NCBI RefSeq assembly: GCF_018835585.1
Contig: NZ_JAHGVE010000001.1
Coordinates: forward strand, 496,001 to 560,000
Length of the DNA: 64,000 nt
Origin: Pelorhabdus rhamnosifermentans
Lineage (GTDB): Bacteria > Bacillota > Negativicutes > UMGS1260
Direction of reading: 5' to 3'
The translations under genes were made by a program, and so were the position numbers. The number at the start of each line of letters is the position of its first letter. Position 1 is the first letter of the stretch. Shown in pieces: positions 1 to 9,112 of the stretch. Under the pieces are notes generated by a model. That model ran no database searches. It was not told the DNA's origin and saw nothing but the letters and a program-made list of their open reading frames with translations.

Positions 1-741
1 AAAGTTTCTCAACATGGACCTGCCACAGGTTATCGTAAGAAAGTGATTTTCAATAGTGGAACTCCTGAAGAAAGAGTTGATGCGCTTGTGAAAGCGCTTA
101 AGGCAGATGCCTATGATTTCACAGTTGGAATTCCTTTGGATACTCCCATAAGTAAAGCTGAAAGAGTGGTCAGTGTAGGTCAAGGCATAGGGGAAAAAGA
201 AAATATGCAGCTTATAGAAGATTTGGCAGTTCAAGCCGGTGCAGCTATAGGATCTTCTCGTCCAGTAGCTGAAACCCTTAGATATGTACCAATCAATCGT
301 TATGTTGGTATGTCAGGTCAAAAATTCAAAGGAAATCTTTACATTGCCTGCGGTATTTCAGGTGCAGGTCAACATTTAAAAGGGATAAAGGATGCTTCTA
401 CAATTGTAGCTATAAATATCAATGCGAATGCGAAAATTTTTAAGAATGCAGACTACGGTATTGTTGGCGATTTAATGGAAATATTGCCATTGCTTACTGC
501 CGCTTTAGACAACGGGGAACCTAAGAAAGAGGCTCCGCCAATGAAAAAGATAAAGAGAACCGTTCCGAAGAATGTTGTGAGTTGGAAATATTACGTATGT
601 AACGGATGCGGTTATGAATATGATCCTAGCGTGGGTGATCCCGAGGGTGAAGTAATTCCGGGGACTTCCTTTGAAAATCTTCCTGAAGAGTGGACCTGTC
701 CTACTTGTGGTGAAGAAAAAGATATGTTTATAGAAGTCTGA
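1..741 (+). CDS. Electron transfer flavoprotein alpha subunit fused to rubredoxin (5' end missing)
   Basis: The reading frame is open from the first base, so the start lies outside the window. Residues up to about 165 of the visible part match the C-terminal FAD-binding domain of EtfA ([13 protein letters not shown], the GISGAGQH stretch, [15 protein letters not shown]). After a Lys/Pro-rich linker the last 50 residues form a complete rubredoxin with two knuckles, [12 protein letters not shown] and [10 protein letters not shown], which bind one Fe. EtfA takes electrons from an acyl-CoA dehydrogenase or bifurcating partner; the fused rubredoxin would pass them on. The flavodiiron protein follows after 56 bases without a visible terminator, so rubredoxin-to-FDP electron flow is the inferred role. 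The EtfB and dehydrogenase partners would lie upstream, outside the window. Confidence 0.9.
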   Translation, partial: KVSQHGPATGYRKKVIFNSGTPEERVDALVKALKADAYDFTVGIPLDTPISKAERVVSVGQGIGEKENMQLIEDLAVQAGAAIGSSRPVAETLRYVPINRYVGMSGQKFKGNLYIACGISGAGQHLKGIKDASTIVAININANAKIFKNADYGIVGDLMEILPLLTAALDNGEPKKEAPPMKKIKRTVPKNVVSWKYYVCNGCGYEYDPSVGDPEGEVIPGTSFENLPEEWTCPTCGEEKDMFIEV

Positions 742-797
742 TTCCTATAAAAAGTAAACATAATAAGGTGTTTCTAATTTAAAGGAGGATTAAATAT

Positions 798-1997
798 ATG
801 TATTGTGTTCGAAATATAACTGAGGATCTTTATTGGGTTGGGGGCAACGACCGTCGTCTTGCTTTGTTTGAAAACATTCATCCCATTCAACGAGGTGTTT
901 CCTACAACTCTTATCTACTTTTAGATGAGAAGACAGTACTTTTTGATACGGTAGACTGGTCAATTTGCCGTCAGTTCCTTGAGAATATTAAAGTAGTTCT
1001 AGGTGATAGGACTTTAGATTACATGGTAATCAACCATATGGAGCCGGATCATGCAGCATGTATTGAAGAGATTATTCTTCGTTATCCAAATGTAAAAGTT
1101 GTATGTACCGAAAAAGCTTCAATGTTTATGTATCAGTTCGGTTTTCATATCGATGGCAAAGTAGTAGAGGTTAAAGAAGGAGATACAATGTCCTTTGGAA
1201 AACATCATGTTGTATTTGTGTCTGCTCCAATGATACATTGGCCAGAAGCTATGGTGACATATGATACTACCAACGGCGTACTATTTTCCGCTGATGCCTT
1301 CGGTTCTTTCGGCGCTTTGGATGGTAAGCTATTTAATGATGAAGTGAACTTTGACCGGGATTGGATTGACGAGGCCAGAAGGTATTATACAAATATTGTT
1401 GGAAAGTATGGTCCTCATGTTCAGGCTCTTTTAAAGAAGGCCGGCACGATTGATATCAAAATGATCTGCCCACTACATGGACCGATATGGCGTAACGATT
1501 TCGGGTACTTGTTAGATAAGTATGATAAGTGGAGTCGTTATGAGCCTGAGGAAAAGGGTGTAATGATCGTTTATGCAACAATGTACGGAAATACAGAGGC
1601 CGCTGCCAACGATTTGGCAACAAGGTTAGTGGAAAAGGGAATGACAAATGTGGTTATATATGACGTTTCAAAAACTCATGTCTCCTATTTGATTTCTGAG
1701 ACATTCAAATATAGTCATGTGGTTCTTGCTTCCGTAACCTACAACTTGAAGATTTATCCGCCAATGCTGAATTATATAATGGATATGAAGGCCTTAAATC
1801 TTCAAAAACGTACTTTCGCTCTTATAGAAAATGGCTCATGGGCTCCACAATCCGGCAAATTAATGCGTGAGCTTTTGAATGAGATGAAAGAAATGACTAT
1901 CTTAGACAGTGAGATGACATTGAACTCCAGTATGAAAGAAGAGGATGGGGATTCAATGGACGCTATTGCTGAGAGCATTATCGAGTCAATGAAGTAA
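798..1997 (+). CDS. fprA: Flavodiiron protein (rubredoxin:O2/NO oxidoreductase)
   Basis: This 399-residue protein has the usual two-domain flavodiiron layout. The N-terminal metallo-beta-lactamase-like domain carries the diiron ligands: H80, E82, D84 and H85 in NHMEPDH, a His in APMIHWPE, an Asp in FSADAFGSFG and a His in CPLHGPIW. The C-terminal flavodoxin domain binds FMN (VYATMYGNTEAAA). The family reduces O2 to water, or NO to N2O, using electrons from rubredoxin, and protects anaerobes from oxidative or nitrosative stress. The start is supported by AAAGGAGG eight bases upstream. The preceding EtfA-rubredoxin fusion is its likely electron donor (inference from adjacency). Confidence 0.95.
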   Translation: MYCVRNITEDLYWVGGNDRRLALFENIHPIQRGVSYNSYLLLDEKTVLFDTVDWSICRQFLENIKVVLGDRTLDYMVINHMEPDHAACIEEIILRYPNVKVVCTEKASMFMYQFGFHIDGKVVEVKEGDTMSFGKHHVVFVSAPMIHWPEAMVTYDTTNGVLFSADAFGSFGALDGKLFNDEVNFDRDWIDEARRYYTNIVGKYGPHVQALLKKAGTIDIKMICPLHGPIWRNDFGYLLDKYDKWSRYEPEEKGVMIVYATMYGNTEAAANDLATRLVEKGMTNVVIYDVSKTHVSYLISETFKYSHVVLASVTYNLKIYPPMLNYIMDMKALNLQKRTFALIENGSWAPQSGKLMRELLNEMKEMTILDSEMTLNSSMKEEDGDSMDAIAESIIESMK

Positions 1998-2016
1998 TTT
2001 TAGAAAAAATAATTTT

Positions 2017-2058
2017 GGACCGACGCATGGACAGAATTCGTGAGCCGGTCCTTTTTGT
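2017..2058 (+). terminator. Intrinsic terminator after the flavodiiron gene
   Basis: A GGACCG/CGGTCC stem (2017-2022 with 2046-2051) is followed by TTTTTGTTA. It closes the etfA-fprA transcript. Confidence 0.75.
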
Positions 2059-2075
2059 TATTTATAAGAAAGTAG

Positions 2076-2108
2076 CCCCCGCCTAAAACTCATCGCATTA
2101 AGCGGGGG
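2076..2108 (-). terminator. GC-rich hairpin ending the CoA-transferase operon
   Basis: CCCCCGC (2076-2082) pairs with GCGGGGG (2102-2108). The hairpin lies between two convergent units. On the minus strand it is followed by a weak T-rich stretch, so it probably ends the reverse CoA-transferase transcript and may work in both directions. Confidence 0.6.
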
Positions 2109-2145
2109 TTGTTCCATTATTACTGGAGTGTCAGTGACAAATTGA

Positions 2146-2805
2146 TTATAATTGATAGGGCTTTATTTCAGAAGCAACCGTAAAGTCAGCTTCAGTACAA
2201 CTACGCAATTCATCAACCGTTATGCCTTCTGCTATTTCTGTAAGGACAAGACCTTGCGGAATTACTTCGAAAACGCACTTTTCCGTAATGATTTTTGACA
2301 CACAACTTTTTCCGGTAATAGGAAGAGTGCATTTCCTAAGAATTTTTGATTTTCCTTTTACGGTATGAATCAAAGTGGCAACAACCTTTTTAGCTCCAAT
2401 AACCAAATCCATAGCCCCACCCATGCCAGGAATGTATTTCCCGGGAGCAACTGGCGTAGCCCAATTGGCAATACTGCCTTCCTGATCGACTTGCAAGGCC
2501 CCCAAAATCGTTGTTCCCACATGGCCGCCGCGAATAATACAGAAAGATGTTGCCAAATCAAAACAAGACGAACCAGGAATCATGGTAATCGGAAGACCCC
2601 CAGCATTGCCAACATCCGGATCGTCATCTCCTAATTTTGGTGCACCTCCAAAAACGAGTGCCCCATTTTCTGATTCAAAGAGTACTTCCACACCTTCTGG
2701 TAAAAAATTAGCAACAGCTGTAGGAATACCAAATCCTAAATTGACAACTTCTCCATTGCTAAGTTCTTGTGCAGCTCTCCGAGCAATCATTTCTTTTGCA
2801 TCCAT
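2146..2805 (-). CDS. Family I CoA-transferase, beta subunit
   Basis: This 219-residue protein matches the B subunit of 3-oxoacid, acetoacetate or butyrate CoA-transferases. It has the N-terminal NLGFGIPTAVANFLP, the SENGALVFG stretch whose Glu is the catalytic nucleophile of this family (carries the CoA thioester), and the SFCIIRGGHVGTTILGALQVD region. The enzyme would move CoA between an acyl-CoA and a carboxylate in the cytoplasm. AAGGAGGT lies seven bases before the start. It is the downstream member of a two-gene reverse operon with the alpha subunit. The exact substrate cannot be read from sequence. Confidence 0.88.
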   Translation of the reverse strand: MDAKEMIARRAAQELSNGEVVNLGFGIPTAVANFLPEGVEVLFESENGALVFGGAPKLGDDDPDVGNAGGLPITMIPGSSCFDLATSFCIIRGGHVGTTILGALQVDQEGSIANWATPVAPGKYIPGMGGAMDLVIGAKKVVATLIHTVKGKSKILRKCTLPITGKSCVSKIITEKCVFEVIPQGLVLTEIAEGITVDELRSCTEADFTVASEIKPYQL

Positions 2806-2837
2806 GTCACATACCTCCTTAAACGCCTAACTTTGCA

Positions 2838-3554
2838 CTACCTTAATTGCCCAGTACGAGACCATAAATCCCGATAAGTTTTTACATGGTCTTCAAAAGT
2901 CTTACCTTGAACAACAGCTTTGACAAACACAGACGGAGTGCCAACACGTTCTGGAGAAATCTCTCCGACTTCGACAATCTCATTCACTTCTGCAACTGTA
3001 TAGTCAGCAGCCATGGCAAAGGTTGGATTTGTGTTAATTGCGGCATATCTATATTCAACGTTACCCCATTTATCAGCCCGGAAACCTTTTATAAAGGCAA
3101 AATCGGCATGAAGCGGCTTTTCAAAAAGATATTCTATACCGTCAACTATGGTCTTTTCCTTTCCTTCTTCAACTAGTGTCCCAATACCAGTGGGGGTCAA
3201 TACTCCGCCCAAACCGGCACCAGCCGCCCTGACCTTTTCAATCAGAGTGCCCATCGGAAAATATTCGATTTCGAATTCTCCCTGCTTTAAAGCCTCAATA
3301 GCTTCAGGACAGGTGCCCACATGGGCACAAATATATTTTTTTACTTGCCGATTAGAAAACAAGGGGGCTAAGTCAAATTTGCCACCGGGATAACTGGTAA
3401 CAATAGAGATGAGAGTAAGATCTCTAACTCCTGTATTGACAATCTTGTCAATACACGTCAGAGCTGAGCCCACACCGCAAAATCCGCCAAAAAGAATAGT
3501 AGCTCCATCATGAATTTTTTCAATAACTTGATCTAAATCCATTACTTTGTTCAT
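2838..3554 (-). CDS. Family I CoA-transferase, alpha subunit
   Basis: This 238-residue protein is the A subunit of a family I CoA-transferase: DGATILFGGFCGVGSA near the N terminus, then GVLTPTGIGTLVEEGKE and DFAFIKGFRADKWGNVEYR. The open frame extends 57 codons further upstream, but that stretch has no family similarity. GGGAGGAG sits just before the ATG at 3554, so the shorter start is chosen. The 170-base leader upstream separates the gene from a sigma-70-type promoter and operator at 3782-3843. It forms the heterodimer or heterotetramer with the following beta subunit. Confidence 0.88.
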   Translation of the reverse strand: MNKVMDLDQVIEKIHDGATILFGGFCGVGSALTCIDKIVNTGVRDLTLISIVTSYPGGKFDLAPLFSNRQVKKYICAHVGTCPEAIEALKQGEFEIEYFPMGTLIEKVRAAGAGLGGVLTPTGIGTLVEEGKEKTIVDGIEYLFEKPLHADFAFIKGFRADKWGNVEYRYAAINTNPTFAMAADYTVAEVNEIVEVGEISPERVGTPSVFVKAVVQGKTFEDHVKTYRDLWSRTGQLR

Positions 3555-3781
3555 AGTATGAACTCCTCCCAAAGTTGATTCTATCTCAAAAATCTGGCCA
3601 GATTTTAAGAGCAAAATGAAAAGCGAGCCAAGCATTTGGCTTGACTTTTCGTTTAATAAACCGGAGGTCTTGTTCAATAATATTGTAACCGCCGCATTGG
3701 TCGGCAATTGAGGAAGATAGAGCATTGTGTAGAAAACATCGGTAGTTGATTAATTTGTAATGGCGATGCCTTTTAATTGTT

Positions 3782-3813
3782 AATACCATACTTTACTGGT
3801 ATAGTATGGTATT
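3782..3813. promoter_or_regulatory. 11-bp perfect inverted repeat, candidate operator of the CoA-transferase operon
   Basis: AATACCATACT (3782-3792) and AGTATGGTATT (3803-3813) are exact inverted copies separated by ten bases. They lie immediately downstream of the -10 box on the minus strand, where a bound repressor would block initiation. The TGGTAT/ATACCA core resembles sites of GntR/FadR-type regulators, but no such gene is adjacent, so the cognate factor is unknown. Confidence 0.7.
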
Positions 3814-3843
3814 ATTTTATCACAGTTTTTATAGTGACGTCAA
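3814..3843 (-). promoter_or_regulatory. Sigma-70-type promoter for the CoA-transferase operon
   Basis: On the minus strand TTGACG (3838-3843) and TAAAAT (3814-3819) are separated by 18 bases and point towards the alpha subunit gene. Confidence 0.65.
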
Positions 3844-4105
3844 TATATTCATTACAGTTATCTGTAAATATTTTTAATCATTTCATAATTATTATTTATA
3901 AATAATTTATTATAAAAGGGATATAGCAAATGCAGCAGTATAGATAGTTAGAGAGATTTCCGGGGAAATCTTTAACACCACAAAATTCTTTAAATTGATT
4001 TTTGCGAATTAGCAGGAATTTTGTTGTTTTATGGGAATGTATAAATAAGCAAATAACAAAAAAATGGTAAAATAAAAGCAAGGGGGGTTAAGAGAAGGTG
4101 TTTGA
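3844..4105. other. AT-rich intergenic stretch with one short palindrome
   Basis: No gene is visible. AGATTTCC/GGAAATCT (3954-3971) forms a compact palindrome of unknown role. GGGGGG at 4082-4087 is a ribosome-site-like run before the decayed response regulator. Confidence 0.4.
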
Positions 4106-4314
4106 ATGAATCTTTTAGAATTACTTATGTTAACTCTGACCAAGTAGTAACAAGAGAATGTATTATGGCAAAAATCTGGGGCTATAATTCAGACGTTGAT
4201 GTTGCAAGTATTGACATATATATTCATTTCTTACGGACAAAAATTAGCATTTCTAATGCCCGTACAGTTCGCGGTATAGTTTATTGTTTACAGGAGAATA
4301 CAGATGTTTCATAA
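4106..4314 (+). pseudogene. Remnant of an OmpR-family response regulator (DNA-binding domain only)
   Basis: The first frame reads LLELLMLTLTK and stops; one frame over, the similarity continues as QVVTRECIMAKIWGY, then a SIDIYIHFLRTKI helix and VRGIVYCLQE. Together these are the winged-helix DNA-binding domain of OmpR/PhoB-type regulators, broken by a frameshift near 4140. The receiver domain with its phospho-acceptor Asp is absent; nothing like it is visible in the 260 bases upstream. The remnant overlaps the start of the kinase gene by 11 bases, as an intact regulator-kinase pair would. It is therefore a decayed partner, leaving the kinase an orphan. Confidence 0.8.
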
Positions 4315-5650
4315 ATTACGTCTTAAGCTTACTTTGGTAAATGCGTCTATCATTTTGATGCTGTTTATTTTGCTTATTGTCGGTGCGTACTATTTTTTGC
4401 AATTCGATATGAATAGGCATGCAGATTTTTTGACACGGAAAATAATGTCAGATATACAATCAGGCCGGATTAAAGATATACCTCAACATCCTGGTAAAGA
4501 GTCCGAATTCCCAGCAAGGTTACAAGAAGGACTACCGGAAGGACCGCTACCACCAGGACCACCACCCTTATTGGGGCCATTGTTAGGAGCAATACTCGGT
4601 CCTCAACCAGGTCTGTCACATGGACAAAATTTCTTTTTTGTTGAATCAGCTTCTTCAGGTGATATAATTTTTAAGTCATCCGTTCAACAGCTTAGTCCAG
4701 ATCGTCTGGCAGTTCTCACTACAACCACTCTTCAGACTGCTGCTCTTCAAGGAACAGTAACGTTCGATCAAATTCCATATTCTTATCTAAAGTCTTCTTT
4801 GAATGCTGAAACGGAAACGTTTATTCTTTTTCGTGATTTGTCGCCAGAAGTAAATATGCAGCGAAATTTGTTGACCGCCTTAATTATTGTTGGTGCTATT
4901 TGTTCACTCCTGTCTTTTGTAGTTAGCTTTTTTATGGCTAATTGGGCCATGATTCCTATACAAAAGGCTTGGCAACAGCAAAAAAATTTCTTGTCTGATG
5001 CTTCCCATGAATTGCGAACACCTCTGACTATTATACAAACCAATCTCGATATTGTAAGGCGATCTCCTGATGAAACTGTGTCCTGTTTGAGCAAATGGGT
5101 GGATAACATTCAGCAAGAATGTGTATATATGGCGAAACTTGTTGATTCTTTGCTTTTTTTAGCCAGGACCGATTCGCAGCAACAGACGCTCGATAAACAA
5201 CTGTTTATTTTTAATTCAGCGCTTATGCAGGCCGTTGTCTCTTTTGAAACAGTTGCTGCGGAAAAGGAATTATCGCTCGAAGTATCAGAGGATGTTCTCA
5301 TTCAATGTTATGGAGACGAAGCAAGGATTAGGCAAGTCATTGGTATATTATTGGATAATGCCATTCGGCATACTTCAGTTGGCGGTAAAATATTAGTTTC
5401 TCTGGTACAAGTAGATACAAAAGCCTTGGTGACTGTTGCTGACTCTGGCGAGGGAATAGAATCGGAGTATCTGGAGAAAATTTTTGATCGCTTCTATCAA
5501 GTAGATAGTTCTCGGAGTAGAGGGGGTGCCGGTTTAGGACTGGCTCTTGCTAAAGAAATCATCGAAAGTCATGGTGGAGTAATCAATGTATCGAGTATTC
5601 CCGGTACGGGAACTACTTTCAGAATATGGATTCCTTTACTAGCACATTAA
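4304..5650 (+). CDS. Sensor histidine kinase (orphan)
   Basis: This 448-residue kinase has transmembrane helices at about 11-33 and 188-211, bracketing an extracytoplasmic segment. That segment contains an unusual Pro/Gly/Leu-rich run at about residues 75-103. The HisKA box SDASHELRTPL places the phospho-acceptor at H235. The ATPase domain follows, with the N box DNAIRH, G1 box DSGEGI and G2 box GGAGLGLALAKEI. All catalytic motifs are intact, so the protein should be active. Its expected response regulator just upstream is a frameshifted remnant, so any signalling must go to a regulator encoded elsewhere. AGGAG precedes the ATG. Confidence 0.9.
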   Translation: MFHKLRLKLTLVNASIILMLFILLIVGAYYFLQFDMNRHADFLTRKIMSDIQSGRIKDIPQHPGKESEFPARLQEGLPEGPLPPGPPPLLGPLLGAILGPQPGLSHGQNFFFVESASSGDIIFKSSVQQLSPDRLAVLTTTTLQTAALQGTVTFDQIPYSYLKSSLNAETETFILFRDLSPEVNMQRNLLTALIIVGAICSLLSFVVSFFMANWAMIPIQKAWQQQKNFLSDASHELRTPLTIIQTNLDIVRRSPDETVSCLSKWVDNIQQECVYMAKLVDSLLFLARTDSQQQTLDKQLFIFNSALMQAVVSFETVAAEKELSLEVSEDVLIQCYGDEARIRQVIGILLDNAIRHTSVGGKILVSLVQVDTKALVTVADSGEGIESEYLEKIFDRFYQVDSSRSRGGAGLGLALAKEIIESHGGVINVSSIPGTGTTFRIWIPLLAH

Positions 5651-5840
5651 GAGTTCGTAGTATAGTGAAAGCTTAAAGCACTAAAAGAAGAAAAGTTGCT
5701 TGCAAGGTTACAACTTAAATAAATCACTGACGGTGAAAATGTGACCTTGTAGTTAGGAAGGCACAATTTAAATATTGACAATGTAAAAAGCTTATGATAA
5801 TGTCTAGCTAAAAGAACAATTTGAAAGAATTATCTAAACA

Positions 5841-5883
5841 AAGGCGTTTAGAGACTTAAAGCAAGTCTCTGAGCGCCTTTTTG
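5841..5883 (+). terminator. Intrinsic terminator after the histidine kinase
   Basis: AAGGCG plus AGAGACT on the left pair with AGTCTCT plus CGCCTT on the right, followed by TTTTTG. No gene is seen in the rest of 5651-5939. Confidence 0.8.
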
Positions 5884-5939
5884 CTATAATTTGGGGCGAA
5901 TTGCATATTATATAAGCATGTGAAGTAAATGTGTTCTAG

Positions 5940-8900
5940 ATGCAAGCAACTTTGAAAGAGGGGGCTAAGTTGTTGAACGGATTAGATGCAGTCATGCTAG
6001 GCAAGCCAGCTGTTTTTTGGCAGGGGCAAAGAGTGATTTTTCCGTTTTCAAAAATGGAAGCGCTGTTATACTATCTTTTGGTGAAAGGCAGTGCGACTCG
6101 TGGTGAAATTGCCGGATTATTATGGAGTGATATGGAAGATGTTATTGCGAAGAAAAATCTGCGCAATACGCTTTATTTACTAAAAAAACAAATTTCGAGT
6201 GACTTGTTGTTGTTACCATCGCGCTCCCTTATTGCACTGAATCCATTGGTCGTGAATTCGATTGATGTGCAACAGTTTGAAGAAGAAGTACCCCATTCGC
6301 TGGAACTATGGGACGGAGATTTTTTAACTGGATTTTTTTGTAAGGATGCCGATTTGTTTGAGGAATGGGTAAATGAGCGACGAGACGGACTGAAAGAAGA
6401 ATATATTACCCGATTAACTAAACAAATTATTAAGCTTATTAATGATAAAAAATATAGCGAGGCTAAGCAATATCTTAAGCGGTTAATTAGTGTGGACGAG
6501 TACAATGAAAGCGCTTATCGGGTATTGATGAAAATTTGTGGACGAACAGGCAAGGAAAGTGAAATTGTTGCGATTTATCATCAATTGGAACGGAAACTAA
6601 CCAATGAGTTGGGGATTAAGACGGATGATCGAACGAAAGCCATTTATGAACGTGTTACGAGCCGAAAAATGTCTGAAAACTGGAGCTCTGAACAGTTAAG
6701 CGGTGAAGTCTTTTTCGGTCGTGATCAGGAACTAGGTTGGCTTAGGCATTGGGTAGAGACTTTTTTGAAGGGGCAAAAGACTAAGCAATTAGCGATTTTG
6801 CATGGAGAACAAGGGGTTGGTAAGAGTGCGATTGTTACGCGTTTATTAGAAAAGGTACCGCTAACAGGTACCTTACTGCTGCGTACGCAGTGTTATCAGG
6901 CCGAAGTGAATTATCCTTACAAAGTATGGAGTAGCGTATTTTTACAAGTGATGGCTATTCTAACTAAGGAACAAGTGGCTGTCCCGACACTATGGCGGCA
7001 AGTGATATCATACATATTTCCAGCTGTTGCAGACAGTGAGGATTTTACGTTACCAAACCTGATTTCTAATGTACACATGATTCAGCCGACGATGATTGAG
7101 GAAATCATGTGTGGATTATTGGGTAAGCTAGCGGAATTGAAGAAGATTATTCTTGTTGTGGAAGATATTCAGTGGATGGACAGCCAAGGTTTATTAGTGT
7201 TGAAAAACTTTCTTCGCATGTATCCGTCCCAGACGATTGCTATGGCGACTTGCCGCAGCGAATATCTTGATTCGTTTGATGGACTGATGGGGGAGTGGGA
7301 GAAAAACGGATTAATCGAATGGTTGGCAGTAGAGCGTTTTAGTCCAGAATCTGTTGCGGAATTTTCCAAGCTAATGTTTCCAGCAAAGCGGATAAAACCT
7401 GAGCTTCTGCATAAATTGTACGATTATACTGAGGGAAATGCCTTATTTTTGGTCGAGTGTTTTAAATTGATTCAAATGGGCCAAGACATTAGGCGGTTAT
7501 CCTCGCGTTTGCAAAGTGTGTTAAAAGAACGAGTAAGCGGTCTTTCTGAAAACGGAAGAAAAGTCTTGGATATGACTTCGGCCTTTTTTCGTGATGCTAC
7601 GTATGAAGAATTAGTTGCTGTCTGTGGTCTGAATGAATTCGATCTTGTGGAAGCCATTGAGGAGCTTCAGCAGAAAAAATTAGTCCTAGAAATCAATGTA
7701 CCCGAACGGCGAGGTCCAATCTATCAGTTTTGCCACGGTTTGATTAGAGAGTATGTTTATTCTCAGATGTCATTATCGCGTCAGAAAATGATTCATTATC
7801 GGATTGGGGTGCATCTGGAAAAACTAATTAGTGTTGATTTTAGAGCGCGGGGCTTATATTTTGCTGTGCGCTATCATTATTTGCAAGCTGGCGAAAAATT
7901 GAAAGTCTTGGAATACACCATTAAGATAGCTGAAAAATATTCCTGCCCTCATTATGAAATGTATCCGGAGTTGAGTGATTATCCGATGTATTGCAATGAA
8001 GGCCTGAGTCAAAGGTTACAGATTACGGAACATTTAGAGCAGATTGAAAGTCTCATTACTTGTCTGAAAGAAGAAGTGGAAGGCGAAGAACGGCTCAGTC
8101 GGTTTAAGGCTGCCTATTTGGAAATGTTAGGTCGCTATTATATTTGGAAGGGTGAACACCGTAAAGGAATTAAGGCAATACACCAGTTGTTGCGGCTGGC
8201 GACCGTGAAGGACTATTTAGACTATCAGATCAAGGGATATCAGCAAGTTATCTATTGCGGAATTCAGATCCGTAATTCTAAACTTATCGAGCGATTTGCC
8301 GATGCCCTTTTTAAGAAAGCCCATGAAGCGAACATGAAAGAACGAATGGCAGCGGCACTTCGGTTTAAAGGACTTGCCGCTGCGTTACAGAATGAAAAAT
8401 TTGTGGCGGAACAATATTATCGACAATCGATAATGCTGTTTAAACGCTTAAATGTTGGACAGGGAACGTATGCGATTCATATTGCGGCTGCGTACAATTA
8501 TATTGGCGATTTACGACATATGGATCGTCATCATCTGGAGGCATTAAGTTATTATGAGAAGGCCATTCATTTATACGGACAACGCTATATTGGTGAAGGA
8601 CTTTCAATTGTTTACATTAATGCGGGGTATACAGCATTTCAATTGGGGGATTATGTCAAAGCATGCCAGTATCTTGCAGGCGCGTTGAATGATGGCAATC
8701 AGCAGCAAGGTTACTGGCGGTTGCGAAGTTATTGTACGCTCAATTGTGTTCAGGCTCTTATCGCAGTTAGAGAACAGCGTCTGCAGGAAGGACGACATTA
8801 TCTGGAAAAAGCCGATGATTTCTTTGTTAAATATCATGATTTATATCAAGCCGGAATTGTTTTGCGAACGAAAGCGGAGATTCGTAGTGCAATGGGCAGG

Positions 8901-9032
8901 GATGAAAAAGTTCGAACTTTTTTTGAGGATTATTTGACGTTATCTATGCAGGAATATTATCGGCAAGGCAAGGCGATATTTGAAAAACTGGGTAATGGCT
9001 ATGAGTTGGAATCGCTTGATGTGATTGTTTAA
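5940..9032 (+). CDS. SARP/BTAD-type transcriptional activator with AAA ATPase and TPR domains, candidate hut regulator
   Basis: This 1030-residue protein begins with a winged-helix domain (about 15-105, GLLWSDMEDVIAKKNLRNTLY) and a bacterial transcriptional activator domain (about 110-240). A STAND/AAA ATPase follows, with Walker A GEQGVGKSA (289-297) and Walker B IILVVEDIQWMD. The last 350 residues look like TPR helices. Such SARP-like STAND proteins activate transcription after sensing a ligand or partner. The ATG at 5940 has no clear ribosome site; TTG at 5970 or 5973 follows AGGGGG and is the more likely true start. It lies just upstream of the histidine operon, separated by a strong terminator, and is the obvious candidate regulator (inference). 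Confidence 0.85.
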   Translation: MQATLKEGAKLLNGLDAVMLGKPAVFWQGQRVIFPFSKMEALLYYLLVKGSATRGEIAGLLWSDMEDVIAKKNLRNTLYLLKKQISSDLLLLPSRSLIALNPLVVNSIDVQQFEEEVPHSLELWDGDFLTGFFCKDADLFEEWVNERRDGLKEEYITRLTKQIIKLINDKKYSEAKQYLKRLISVDEYNESAYRVLMKICGRTGKESEIVAIYHQLERKLTNELGIKTDDRTKAIYERVTSRKMSENWSSEQLSGEVFFGRDQELGWLRHWVETFLKGQKTKQLAILHGEQGVGKSAIVTRLLEKVPLTGTLLLRTQCYQAEVNYPYKVWSSVFLQVMAILTKEQVAVPTLWRQVISYIFPAVADSEDFTLPNLISNVHMIQPTMIEEIMCGLLGKLAELKKIILVVEDIQWMDSQGLLVLKNFLRMYPSQTIAMATCRSEYLDSFDGLMGEWEKNGLIEWLAVERFSPESVAEFSKLMFPAKRIKPELLHKLYDYTEGNALFLVECFKLIQMGQDIRRLSSRLQSVLKERVSGLSENGRKVLDMTSAFFRDATYEELVAVCGLNEFDLVEAIEELQQKKLVLEINVPERRGPIYQFCHGLIREYVYSQMSLSRQKMIHYRIGVHLEKLISVDFRARGLYFAVRYHYLQAGEKLKVLEYTIKIAEKYSCPHYEMYPELSDYPMYCNEGLSQRLQITEHLEQIESLITCLKEEVEGEERLSRFKAAYLEMLGRYYIWKGEHRKGIKAIHQLLRLATVKDYLDYQIKGYQQVIYCGIQIRNSKLIERFADALFKKAHEANMKERMAAALRFKGLAAALQNEKFVAEQYYRQSIMLFKRLNVGQGTYAIHIAAAYNYIGDLRHMDRHHLEALSYYEKAIHLYGQRYIGEGLSIVYINAGYTAFQLGDYVKACQYLAGALNDGNQQQGYWRLRSYCTLNCVQALIAVREQRLQEGRHYLEKADDFFVKYHDLYQAGIVLRTKAEIRSAMGRDEKVRTFFEDYLTLSMQEYYRQGKAIFEKLGNGYELESLDVIV

Positions 9033-9058
9033 ATAATTAGAGAGGCTGTTTTTTTGTA

Positions 9059-9112
9059 AAAAAAGGAGGTGAATGCTGTTCCATGAGTGGAACAGCATTC
9101 ACCTCCTTTTTT
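9059..9112 (+). terminator. Very strong intrinsic terminator (25-bp perfect stem)
   Basis: Bases 9059-9083 pair perfectly with 9088-9112 around a 4-base loop (TGAG), ending in TTTTTT. It isolates the regulator gene from the hut operon. The left arm contains an AAGGAGGTG run that mimics a ribosome binding site. Confidence 0.95.

Noticed and set aside
1456-1647. Reverse-strand open frames within fprA and many similar frames inside other genes
   Set aside because: They are shadows of well-supported genes on the other strand with no ribosome site or family match.
3555-3725. N-terminal extension of the CoA-transferase alpha subunit
   Set aside because: The extra 57 residues have no family similarity and no ribosome site, while GGGAGGAG precedes the internal ATG.
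9065-9090. AAGGAGGTG followed by an ATG, which looks like a ribosome site and gene start upstream of hutU
   Set aside because: The sequence is the left arm of a 25-bp perfect terminator stem; the ATG lies in the loop and leads to no meaningful frame.
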